From an uncultured Lachnospiraceae bacterium (lineage in GTDB: Bacteria > Bacillota > Clostridia > Lachnospirales > Lachnospiraceae), in NCBI GenBank assembly GCA_947594085.1, contig CANQEB010000162.1:1-5824 (forward strand): a DNA stretch of 5,824 bases, in the 5' to 3' direction. A model generated the notes under the pieces. It ran no database searches and was not told where the DNA came from. It saw only the letters and a list, made by a program, of their open reading frames with translations. A program made the translations under genes and the position numbers. Positions 1 to 5,824 of this stretch are shown piece after piece. Within the stretch, counting starts at the first letter, position 1. The number at the start of each line of letters is the position of its first letter.

Positions 1-213
1 CCCAAAATTCTTGTAGGTGGAACTGCGCGGTACAACATGCGCCTCATACCCCTTCGGAAGCTGCATCGCCACACCAAGCGGAATAAGCTTAAACTCGCCC
101 TTCTTCAAGACGACATCCTCCGCCGCGCGCAAGTCAATCCAGTCTGACTTCCCATCGATATATTCCAGACGCTTGATCCTATCATTCAGATATTGAATCC
201 TGATTTTTTCCAT
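1..213 (-). CDS. dut: dUTP diphosphatase (dUTPase), N-terminal 71 residues; gene continues past the left edge
   Basis: The enzyme hydrolyses dUTP to dUMP and pyrophosphate in the cytoplasm, which keeps uracil out of DNA and supplies dUMP for thymidylate synthesis. The visible 71 codons read MEKIRIQYL at the start. They contain dUTPase motif I ([10 protein letters not shown], about residues 24-33) and motif II ([10 protein letters not shown], residues 62-71), which helps bind the phosphates in trimeric dUTPases. The [10 protein letters not shown] form is the one I associate with clostridial and some phage enzymes. The start at 213 is supported by AAGGGGAAG on the minus strand (221-229), 7 bases upstream. 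Motifs III-V lie outside the window, so an intact 3' half cannot be confirmed. It lies 173 bases downstream of nrdG on the same strand and could share its transcript, since no convincing promoter or terminator is seen between them. The family call is sure; the exact subfamily is inferred. Confidence 0.92.
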   Translation of the reverse strand, partial: MEKIRIQYLNDRIKRLEYIDGKSDWIDLRAAEDVVLKKGEFKLIPLGVAMQLPKGYEAHVVPRSSTYKNFG

Positions 214-386
214 CTCTGTTCTTCCCCTTGTGTCTCTCTCACGTAATTTCTTTTCTTTTTTCTGATTTCCTCTTACGGTTCCGATTCATATTCCCGTATA
301 CGCAGTTCTATCCGCTCACTATCCCTGAACCGCGCGTTTTCCTTATCCGTTCACCGGACGAATGCCGCGCATTTTCCCTTATCCGC
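214..386 (-). other. Spacer between nrdG and dut: repeat-rich half and purine-rich half
   Basis: No gene is supported here on either strand. The nrdG-proximal part (301-386) consists of the tandem repeat copies described separately. On the minus strand the dut-proximal part (about 214-272) is strongly purine-rich, running AGAAAAAAGAAAAGAAATTA and on into the dut ribosome site. I looked for a GC-rich hairpin followed by a U-tract and for a -35/-10 pair reading toward dut and found neither convincingly. Read-through from nrdG into dut is therefore the simplest reading. Confidence 0.5.
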
Positions 387-422
387 TCACCGGACGAATG
401 CCGCGCGCTCCGCCTTATCTGT
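301..422 (-). repeat. Degenerate ~36-bp tandem repeat, three copies plus a partial fourth, spanning the nrdG stop codon
   Basis: Read on the minus strand, successive units are 387-422, 351-386, 316-350 and the partial 301-315. The first three begin (A/G)C(A/G)GATAAGG and end GTGA; the partial fourth begins GCGGATAG. The first two are 36 bases and share their last 20 bases exactly (GCGCGGCATTCGTCCGGTGA). The third is 35 bases, keeps CGGATAAGG and CGCGCGG but diverges near its end. The TGA that ends the first unit is the nrdG stop, so the first unit encodes the last NrdG codons (ending AAFVR) and the others lie in the 3' untranslated region. Because 36 is a multiple of 3, the second unit also carries TGA in the same frame. 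The pattern suggests slippage or duplication at the gene end followed by drift. Confidence 0.8.
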
Positions 423-956
423 ATCGCATGACGGACACTCTCCATACTGCTTCCCGACAGCGGTGTCGTCGCCGTGCAGAATCATCCTGTCCGCCTCCAG
501 CGAACACGGCACGTCAATCACATTCTGGTTTGAGCTGCCCCGCCAGTGAAGCTGCGTATCCCGCAGCGCCTGAATATACTCCCCGTCCACCAGTACGTCG
601 ATGTACCGCGCGATCTCACGCTGACGCACATAATCCCAATCGTAACCCGTGTACAGCCAGATCGTCTTATCCGGGTATTTCCCGCGAATCTCTTTCGCAA
701 GCGCCAGGATTACCGGCTCATTCGTGCTGTAGAGCGGGTCGCCGCCGCTAAACGTGATACCGGAAATATAGGATTGATCCAGCTCGTGAAAGATCTCCTG
801 CTTCTGCTCCTCGCCAAACTCCGCGCCGTCATTCGGATCCCAGGTCACCGGGTTCTGGCAGCCTTCACAGTAGTGAGAACACCCCGCCACCCAGAGCACC
901 ACCCGAAGCCCGTCGCCGTTGAGCATGTCGTCCTTCGTGATATTATGATACTTCAT
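387..956 (-). CDS. nrdG: Anaerobic ribonucleoside-triphosphate reductase activating protein (radical SAM)
   Basis: NrdG uses a [4Fe-4S] cluster and S-adenosylmethionine to form the glycyl radical on the class III reductase NrdD, which makes dNTPs without oxygen. The 189-residue product has the radical-SAM cysteines as CSHYCEGC (C26, C30, C33), the SAM-contacting SGGDPL (residues 70-75), and family-typical MLNGDGLRVVLWVAGC and HWRGSSNQNVIDV. The start at 956 (MKYHNITKDDM) is chosen over an in-frame ATG at 1007 because GGGAGG lies 7 bases upstream (964-969) and NrdG proteins normally begin this way. Known relatives are about 155-175 residues. The excess here is a C-terminal tail (about 165-189) containing CPSC and ending in codons that belong to a tandem repeat. 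nrdD is not adjacent in the window. A sigma-A-type promoter with an internal dyad lies upstream, so nrdG is probably transcribed independently of the queA fusion gene. Confidence 0.95.
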   Translation of the reverse strand: MKYHNITKDDMLNGDGLRVVLWVAGCSHYCEGCQNPVTWDPNDGAEFGEEQKQEIFHELDQSYISGITFSGGDPLYSTNEPVILALAKEIRGKYPDKTIWLYTGYDWDYVRQREIARYIDVLVDGEYIQALRDTQLHWRGSSNQNVIDVPCSLEADRMILHGDDTAVGKQYGECPSCDTDKAERAAFVR

Positions 957-1028
957 AACAGATCCTCCCAAAATACCATATCCTGTGCCAAACGATTCAT
1001 TTCTCACAACATCGTGTGCACGGAATTT

Positions 1029-1057
1029 ATACTATCACGTTATGCTCCTAACGTCAA
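1029..1057 (-). promoter_or_regulatory. Predicted sigma-A-type promoter of nrdG
   Basis: On the minus strand TTGACG (1052-1057) is followed after exactly 17 bases by TAGTAT (1029-1034). Each matches the -35 and -10 consensus at five or four of six positions, and the AT-rich sequence continues after the -10. Transcription would begin near 1022, leaving a leader of about 65 bases before the nrdG ATG. This is the best promoter match seen on the minus strand in the window and sits where nrdG needs one. It is a motif-based prediction. Confidence 0.65.
1037..1054. promoter_or_regulatory. Inverted repeat within the nrdG promoter, candidate operator
   Basis: The sequence ACGTTA-TGCTCC-TAACGT is a perfect 6-bp inverted repeat with a 6-base spacer. 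It overlaps the -35 element and fills most of the -35/-10 spacer, which is a typical place for a repressor operator. The two dyad centres are one helical turn apart, as for a dimeric DNA-binding protein. It does not match the AT-rich NrdR-box pattern I remember, so the regulator is unknown. Confidence 0.4.
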
Positions 1058-1067
1058 GCAAATCGCA

Positions 1068-1139
1068 TTGATCATTCTCTCTGTCATGGCAAGTGTGATC
1101 TCGTATTTCATCTGCAAATGGCTGGACAGAGACCGATAA
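1068..1139 (+). CDS. Possible very small hydrophobic peptide gene (or remnant) opposite to the nrdG promoter
   Basis: Reading rightward, a frame ending in TAA at 1137-1139 encodes a hydrophobic segment followed by SVISYFICKWLDRDR. This looks like one transmembrane helix with a charged C-terminal end, and it resembles small ICKWLD-ending hypothetical peptides I recall from clostridial genomes. The start is uncertain. TTG at 1068 gives 23 residues, ATG at 1086 gives 17, and GTG at 1014 gives 41. None has a clear ribosome site, and the ATG at 1042 is in another frame. A -10-like TATACT occurs at 1028-1033 on this strand without a recognisable -35. It may be a decayed gene. The upstream part overlaps the nrdG promoter, and the frame converges on the 3' end of the queA fusion gene. 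Function unknown. Confidence 0.3.
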   Translation: MIILSVMASVISYFICKWLDRDR

Positions 1140-1189
1140 ACACAGCCTGCGGCCTGGTCCACCGTAAATAACGGACAAGAAAATAAAAT

Positions 1190-2998
1190 TCAAATGATAA
1201 GCATCGCATCCCCAAACGAAAAGAACCGGTACCGCTCTCTCACCGCCTCCGCATAAGCGTTCAGGATGTGTTCCCGCCCCGCGAGCGCCGACACGAGCAT
1301 CAAAAGCGTCGACTCCGGCAGATGAAAATTCGTGATCAGGCCGTCAAGCACTTTGAATCGGTAACCGGGATAGATAAAAATCTCCGTCCATCCGCTGCAC
1401 GCTGTGAGCATCTCGTCGTCCGCAGCCGCGGACTCGATCGTCCGGCAGCTCGTCGTGCCGACACAGATCACGCGTCCCCCTGACGCCTTCGTCTCGTTAA
1501 TGACGCGCGCCGCATCCTCGTCGATCTGATAAAACTCCGAGTGCATGTGATGTTTTGTCACATCCTCGACCTTGACCGGTCGGAACGTCCCAAGCCCGAC
1601 ATGAAGTGTTACCTCTGCGATCCGCACTCCCATCGCGCGCACCTGTTCCAGGAGCTCCGGCGTAAAATGCAGTCCAGCCGTCGGAGCCGCCGCTGAGCCG
1701 TCGTACTTCGCGTAGACGGTCTGGTAGCGGTTCTTATCCTTCAGTTCATGCGTGATATACGGGGGAAGCGGCATCTGTCCGAGCCGGTCCAAAATTTCCT
1801 CGAACACGCCCTCGTAGGTGAATTGAATTAGACGGTTTCCTTCCTCCACAACGTCGATCACTTCACCGGTCAAAATCCCGTCACCGAAAAGGATCCGTGT
1901 GCCCGGCTTTGCCTTTTTTCCCGGCTTCACGAGCGTCTCCCAGATGTTATTCTCTTTTCGCTTCAGAAGGAGGATCTCGATCATCGCCCCGGTACCTTCA
2001 CGCACCCCGTAGAGCCGGGCCGGGATCACTCTCGTATTGTTCAGCACCAGACAATCCCCCGGATGAAGATATTCCAGAACATCTCGAAAATGGCGGTGTT
2101 GAATCGCGCCCGTCTTCTTATCCAGCACCAGAAGCCGCGACGCGGAGCGATCCTCGAGCGGATCCTGCGCGATCAACTCCTGCGGCAGATCAAAGTAGAA
2201 GTCGGCAGTTTTCAATCCGACCTTCGCAGGCATCTCGTCCGATCCGCCTGTCGAGGTTTCCGGCAGTATGTTCGCATTTTTCGGCATACCTGTCCGCCCG
2301 TTTATATTATCCGGCACATTCTCCGAATCACCGACATCCCCCGTCATATAGTCCGGCGCCTGATTTCGCCCATTGTCTGGATCATAATAAATTTTGTCTT
2401 TCTCCAGAATCACCCATTCATCGCCTGTTGACGAGAGCTCCGCAATTGTGATCGCACAGTTTTTCGGCACACCGTCTGCCCAGAGATCCTTCGTCTCGCC
2501 GTGCGTCATGCCAAGCAGCAGCGCCCGCGACGCTGCCCCATGTGTGGAGACCAGGATTATCTTATCCTGCCACTCTGTTTTTGTCTTCAGTTCTTCCAGA
2601 AAGGCTTCCGTACGCTCGCAGAGCGCGCGTACACTCTCCCCGCCCTCCGGCGGCGCATACTCATCCGGTTCGTGAAAGAAACGATAAAACTGCGAATCCG
2701 GATTTTCCCGCTCTTCCCTGGACAGATATACGCCTTCCAGCGTCCCGAAGCTGATCTCCCGGATCCGCTCCTCATCGATGATCGGTATGTCCCTGCCTGC
2801 CAGCAGAAGCTCTGCTGTCTCTCGCGCGCGGGAAAGCGGACTCGTGAGCGCGAGGTCAAACGGAACGTCCATAAGCGCTCGCGCCGTCTCACGCGCCAGC
2901 GCCCGGCCGTTCTCGTTGAGCGGGATATCCGTCTGCCCCTGCAGCCGCAGTTGTGTGTTCCACGGGGTCTCGCCATGTCGGACAATATACAATCTCAT
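1190..2998 (-). CDS. queA: Histidine phosphatase domain fused to S-adenosylmethionine:tRNA ribosyltransferase-isomerase QueA
   Basis: The predicted 602-residue protein has two domains. Residues 1 to about 203 are a histidine phosphatase of the phosphoglycerate-mutase/PhoE/CobC type: RHG with H8 as the phosphate acceptor, R57 in [11 protein letters not shown]81 in EISFGTLEG and H153 in STHGAA are all present. Its substrate cannot be told from sequence. A hydrophilic Asp/Asn/Gly/Pro-rich linker follows (about 204-258). Residues 263-602 are a full-length QueA, which transfers and isomerises the ribose of SAM onto preQ1 at tRNA position 34 to make epoxyqueuosine. Its marks are [13 protein letters not shown] (434-446), [10 protein letters not shown] (466-475), [10 protein letters not shown] (514-523), [13 protein letters not shown] (536-548) and a C-terminal FFSFGDAML. 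QueA is normally a separate protein of about 340 residues. The start at 2998 is preferred to the in-frame ATG at 3010 because GGAG sits 6 bases before it. An internal ATG at 2233 (residue 256) could start a QueA-only form. Confidence 0.92.
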   Translation of the reverse strand: MRLYIVRHGETPWNTQLRLQGQTDIPLNENGRALARETARALMDVPFDLALTSPLSRARETAELLLAGRDIPIIDEERIREISFGTLEGVYLSREERENPDSQFYRFFHEPDEYAPPEGGESVRALCERTEAFLEELKTKTEWQDKIILVSTHGAASRALLLGMTHGETKDLWADGVPKNCAITIAELSSTGDEWVILEKDKIYYDPDNGRNQAPDYMTGDVGDSENVPDNINGRTGMPKNANILPETSTGGSDEMPAKVGLKTADFYFDLPQELIAQDPLEDRSASRLLVLDKKTGAIQHRHFRDVLEYLHPGDCLVLNNTRVIPARLYGVREGTGAMIEILLLKRKENNIWETLVKPGKKAKPGTRILFGDGILTGEVIDVVEEGNRLIQFTYEGVFEEILDRLGQMPLPPYITHELKDKNRYQTVYAKYDGSAAAPTAGLHFTPELLEQVRAMGVRIAEVTLHVGLGTFRPVKVEDVTKHHMHSEFYQIDEDAARVINETKASGGRVICVGTTSCRTIESAAADDEMLTACSGWTEIFIYPGYRFKVLDGLITNFHLPESTLLMLVSALAGREHILNAYAEAVRERYRFFSFGDAMLII

Positions 2999-3004
2999 GT
3001 AATT

Positions 3005-3008
3005 CTCC
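3005..3008 (-). promoter_or_regulatory. Shine-Dalgarno site that decides the start of the phosphatase-QueA gene
   Basis: GGAG on the minus strand is 6 bases upstream of the ATG at 2998. It overlaps the alternative in-frame ATG at 3008-3010, which itself has only a weak purine stretch before it. The resulting N-terminus, [11 protein letters not shown], is the usual histidine-phosphatase start. Confidence 0.65.
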
Positions 3009-3097
3009 ATTCTGCCGCTCTATCCGCGGTCTTTCAATGATAAATCCTGTTTTTTTCAACAAATAGTCCAATATTAGGCTCTCCGCTATGCGAACTC

Positions 3098-3133
3098 GTC
3101 CCGGCACTGATTACATTGCACCAACGCCGGGAC
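3098..3133. repeat. Perfect 8-bp GC-rich inverted repeat between pheT and the queA fusion gene
   Basis: GTCCCGGC (3098-3105) and GCCGGGAC (3126-3133) are exact inverted copies separated by 20 bases. As RNA on either strand this would form a strong stem with a large loop. Neither strand has a U-tract after it, so it is not a standard intrinsic terminator. It could be a processing or pausing hairpin in a pheT-queA transcript or a protein-binding dyad. I see no match to a preQ1 riboswitch. Confidence 0.6.
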
Positions 3134-3151
3134 AAACTCTGCTCTCTATTA

Positions 3152-3180
3152 TTGCCTCAATTCTATCTTCATGCTATACT
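3152..3180 (+). promoter_or_regulatory. Promoter-like sequence pointing rightward, antisense to pheT
   Basis: On the plus strand TTGCCT (3152-3157) is followed after 17 bases by TATACT (3175-3180), with TG one base before the -10 in the extended -10 position (TGCTATACT). A transcript would start near 3187 and enter the 3' end of pheT in antisense. No supported gene lies rightward of it, so it may drive a regulatory RNA, or it may be a chance match in AT-rich spacer DNA. Confidence 0.35.
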
Positions 3181-3222
3181 CTGCAACTATTTCAAATAAC
3201 TTTCAGTCAATCCGCGAAACTT

Positions 3223-5640
3223 TTACGAGCGAATCTCGATCCCCATCGACTCAAGCCCGTTCCAGATCTTCTTCATCGCCGCCGTGATATCGCTCTCCTC
3301 GAGCGTGCGATCCTTCGCGCGGAACACGACCGAGTAGGCCATCGACTTGAAGCCCGGCTTGATCTGCACACCCTCATAGACGTCAAAGAGCTGGCAGTCC
3401 TCCAGGATCTTCCCGCCGCGCTGGTTGATCATCGCCTCGATCTGTCCGGCCAGAATTGCCTTCGGGACGACCATGCTGATGTCCCTCATCACCGCCGGAT
3501 AGCGCGCGATGCCTGTATACTTGCGGTCGAAGGTCGCAAGCGGCGTCACAGCTTCCATATCAAGCACCGCCACGTAAGCCTTCTCCCCGATGCCGTACGC
3601 GTCCGCCACGAGCGGATGCACCTCGCCGAGATAGCCGACCGCGACGTCCCCGCAGCTGATCTGCGCCTGACGGCCCGGGTGAAGATACGGCTTCGTATCC
3701 GGCGCATAAGTCCTGTGCCCGCTGACGCCGAGCTTGTCGAGGAATTCCTCGATCACGCCCTTCATCGTATAGAAATCGCCGTCGCCGTACATGCCAAGCG
3801 TGAACTGCATGCGCTCCTCCGGAAGCTCCGTGAGCGGCAGCGCCTTCGGCAGGTAGATATTGCCGAGCTCATACAGACGGACATTTTTGTTCCTATGATT
3901 GTAGTTGAAGCCGAGCGAAGTCAGCATGCCATTCATCGAAGTCGTCCGCATGATGCTGAAATCCTCGCCAAGCGGGTTCGAGATCTTCACCGCCGTGCGC
4001 AGCGGGGAATCCTCCGGAAGGCGCAGCTTGTCGAACACCTTCGGACTCTCGAACGAATACATCATGCCCTGCGAGAAGCCGCAGAACTCCGCGATGTCCT
4101 CCGCCACCTCGCGCACACGCATGTGGAACGGAAGCTTGCCCGCGGTCGCCTCGCCGGTCGGCAGCGTCGTCGGAATATTATCGTAGCCATAGAAGCGCGC
4201 GACCTCCTCGGCCAGATCCGCCGTGCGGAACAGATCCTGGCGGAACGTCGGTGCGATCACCTCGCGAGTCGTCTCATCGTACCCGAGACCGATCATTTTG
4301 AAATATCCCAGCATCTCCTCTTCCGGGACGTTCGTGCCGAGCAATGTGTTGATCTTCTCCGGCTCAAACGGGATGCGCACCGGCTCCTTCTTCCTGCTGT
4401 AAACGTCGACCATGCCGCCGACCACCTCGCCCGCGCCGAGCTCCTCCACGAGCTGGCACGCACGGTCGATCGCTTCCTGCGCGTTGTTCGGGTCAAGTCC
4501 TTTCTCAAACTTCGCCGACGCGTCCGTGCGCAGACCGATCCGCTTCGAGGAGAGACGGATGTTCGTCCCGTCAAAACAGGCCGCCTCGAAGAGCATCGTC
4601 TTTACGTTGTCCGTGATCATGGAATTCTCGCCGCCCATGATGCCGCCGATGCCGACCGCCTTCTCGCCGTCGCAGATCATGACGACATTCTCGTCCATCG
4701 TGCGCTCCTGTCCGTCCAGCGTCACGAACTTCTCGTCCTTCGATGCGCGGCGCACCACGATCTCGTGTCCCGCGAGCTGATCGTAATCGTAAGCGTGCAT
4801 CGGCTGGCCGTACTCCTCCATCACATAGTTCGTGATGTCGACGATGTTGTTGATCGGACGGATGCCCGCGGCCGCCAGACGGCGCTGCATCCACTTCGGC
4901 GACGGGGCAATGCGTATGTTCTTCACGATCCTCGCGCAGTAGCGCGGGCAGAGCTCCTCGTCCTCAATCGTCACCTTCACATAATCCGACGCCTGCTCGC
5001 TGTTCCCGGTCGGCGTCACCACCGGCGGGTGGAACTCCTTGCGGAACGTAGCCGCCGCCTCGCGCGCGATGCCGATCACGCTGAAGCAGTCCACGCGGTT
5101 CGACGTGATCTCAAACTCAAACGTCACATCGTCTAGCCCGAGCGCCGCGACCGCGTCCGCGCCCACCTCGGCGTCCTCCGGGAAAATGTAAATGCCGTAC
5201 TCCGGCGCTTCCGGGTACATGTCCCTGCTGGAGCCGAGCTCCTCGATTGAGCACATCATGCCGTTTGACTCGATGCCCCTTAATTTGCCCTTCTTAATCT
5301 CGATGCCGCCCTCGGTCATCTTGCCGTCGTGCGTGCCCGCCACGCGGCCACCGTCCAGTACGACCGGAATCTTGTCGCCCACCTTGACATTCGGCGCGCC
5401 GGTCACGATCTGCACCGACTTGCCCTCGCCGACATTCACCTGACAGACAATCAGCTTGTCCGCGTCCGGATGGCGCTCGATCTGATCGATCTGACCGATC
5501 ACAATGTTCGCAAGGTCGCGGTCCGCGGCCTGATAGCCCTCCACCTTCGTGCCGGACAGCGTCATCGCGTCGGTAAACTCCTGCGCCGTCACATCCAAAT
5601 CCGGCACATATGCTTTCACCCATGATAATGTTGTGTTCAC
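3223..5640 (-). CDS. pheT: Phenylalanyl-tRNA synthetase beta subunit
   Basis: PheT pairs with PheS as an alpha2-beta2 enzyme that charges tRNA-Phe; the beta chain binds tRNA and removes mischarged tyrosine. The 805-residue product has the family's usual length and domain order. A tRNA-binding OB-fold spans about 40-150 (VIGQIDQIERHPDADKL, then GGIEIKKGKLRGIESNGM). A B3/B4 editing domain spans about 225-400 (INNIVDITNYVMEEYGQPMHAYD, GIGGIMGG). A B5 domain spans about 420-490, with acidic residues D469, D475, E478 and E479 in the metal-binding positions. A synthetase-like core precedes a C-terminal ferredoxin-fold anticodon-binding domain (about 710-805, YPAVMRDISMVV). The GTG start at 5640 is chosen because it follows AAAGGAGG by 8 bases and gives the expected N-terminus; an upstream in-frame ATG at 5790 lies inside pheS. 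No frameshift or missing motif is seen. Confidence 0.98.
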   Translation of the reverse strand: MNTTLSWVKAYVPDLDVTAQEFTDAMTLSGTKVEGYQAADRDLANIVIGQIDQIERHPDADKLIVCQVNVGEGKSVQIVTGAPNVKVGDKIPVVLDGGRVAGTHDGKMTEGGIEIKKGKLRGIESNGMMCSIEELGSSRDMYPEAPEYGIYIFPEDAEVGADAVAALGLDDVTFEFEITSNRVDCFSVIGIAREAAATFRKEFHPPVVTPTGNSEQASDYVKVTIEDEELCPRYCARIVKNIRIAPSPKWMQRRLAAAGIRPINNIVDITNYVMEEYGQPMHAYDYDQLAGHEIVVRRASKDEKFVTLDGQERTMDENVVMICDGEKAVGIGGIMGGENSMITDNVKTMLFEAACFDGTNIRLSSKRIGLRTDASAKFEKGLDPNNAQEAIDRACQLVEELGAGEVVGGMVDVYSRKKEPVRIPFEPEKINTLLGTNVPEEEMLGYFKMIGLGYDETTREVIAPTFRQDLFRTADLAEEVARFYGYDNIPTTLPTGEATAGKLPFHMRVREVAEDIAEFCGFSQGMMYSFESPKVFDKLRLPEDSPLRTAVKISNPLGEDFSIMRTTSMNGMLTSLGFNYNHRNKNVRLYELGNIYLPKALPLTELPEERMQFTLGMYGDGDFYTMKGVIEEFLDKLGVSGHRTYAPDTKPYLHPGRQAQISCGDVAVGYLGEVHPLVADAYGIGEKAYVAVLDMEAVTPLATFDRKYTGIARYPAVMRDISMVVPKAILAGQIEAMINQRGGKILEDCQLFDVYEGVQIKPGFKSMAYSVVFRAKDRTLEESDITAAMKKIWNGLESMGIEIRS

Positions 5641-5648
5641 TCTCTCTT

Positions 5649-5654
5649 CCTCCT

Positions 5655-5656
<2 letters not shown>
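5649..5656 (-). promoter_or_regulatory. Strong Shine-Dalgarno site setting the GTG start of pheT
   Basis: AAAGGAGG on the minus strand lies 8 bases before the GTG at 5638-5640 and overlaps the pheS stop codon TAA (5655-5657). This close placement suggests translational coupling of the two subunits, which are needed in equal amounts. Confidence 0.85.

Positions 5657-5824
<168 letters not shown>

Noticed and set aside
301..422. CRISPR array at the repeat beside nrdG
   Set aside because: The units abut directly with no unique spacers, vary in sequence and overlap a coding end, so this is a tandem duplication.
546..1139. Plus-strand frame of 197 codons across nrdG
   Set aside because: Most of it mirrors nrdG and has no family features. 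Only its last part, beyond nrdG, is kept as the possible small peptide.
1141..1174. Possible terminator downstream of the queA fusion gene
   Set aside because: The small stems (CAGCC/GGCCTG with a bulge, and CCGT-AAATA-ACGG) are short, and no clear U-tract follows on the minus strand.
1897..2451. Plus-strand frame of 184 codons across the QueA region
   Set aside because: It is Ser/Pro/Arg-rich and antisense to conserved QueA blocks, with no recognisable domain or ribosome site.
2889..3107. Minus-strand 72-codon frame starting GTG in the spacer before the queA fusion gene
   Set aside because: It runs into the phosphatase gene in another frame, has no ribosome site, and its 3' half is plainly a frame shadow.
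3150..3215. Leftward promoter for the queA fusion gene beginning with TTGACT just after the pheT stop
   Set aside because: The -35-like hexamer is good, but no acceptable -10 lies 16-18 bases downstream; other pairings have the wrong spacing.
3011..3222. preQ1 riboswitch in front of the queA fusion gene
   Set aside because: No preQ1-I type small hairpin with an A-rich tail, nor another known layout, was recognisable. The only strong structure is the 8-bp stem with a 20-base loop.
3088..5136. Long plus-strand open frame of 682 codons
   Set aside because: It lies antisense over pheT, is full of Arg, His, Ala, Leu and Val runs typical of a shadow of GC-rich coding DNA, shows no domain, and pheT on the other strand is unmistakable.

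Overview
The window looks like chromosomal core DNA from an anaerobic member of the Bacillota, most likely class Clostridia and plausibly Lachnospiraceae. The reasons are the style of the NrdG activator, the dUTPase with a [10 protein letters not shown] motif II, the PheS tail ending in RFLKQF, and strong AGGAGG-type Shine-Dalgarno sites. This placement comes from remembered protein similarity, not from a search. No phage, transposase, CRISPR, tRNA or rRNA signature is visible.

All confident genes lie on the minus strand, so the window reads right to left. At the right edge is the 3' end of pheS (5655-5824, cut by the edge). It is followed 14 bases later by complete pheT (3223-5640, GTG start), giving the two subunits of phenylalanyl-tRNA synthetase. 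A 224-base spacer (2999-3222) holds a perfect 8-bp GC-rich inverted repeat and a promoter-like sequence that points back toward pheT. Next is one long gene (1190-2998) that joins a histidine-phosphatase domain to a complete QueA, the tRNA queuosine-pathway enzyme, through a hydrophilic linker. A second spacer (957-1189) carries a good sigma-A-type promoter for nrdG with an inverted repeat inside it, and an opposite-strand tiny reading frame for a hydrophobic peptide. Then come nrdG (387-956, activator of the anaerobic ribonucleotide reductase), a 173-base spacer, and the first 71 codons of a dUTPase (dut, 1-213, cut by the left edge).

Functionally the window has two themes. One is tRNA charging and modification (pheS, pheT, queA). 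The other is anaerobic DNA precursor supply (nrdG, dut). nrdG has its own promoter and no nrdD beside it, so it is probably not part of the upstream transcript. The points most worth a second look are the phosphatase-QueA fusion, a ~36-bp tandem repeat that runs through the nrdG stop codon, the dyad in the nrdG promoter, and the small opposite-strand peptide frame. Nothing here amounts to a clear new defence or mobile system.
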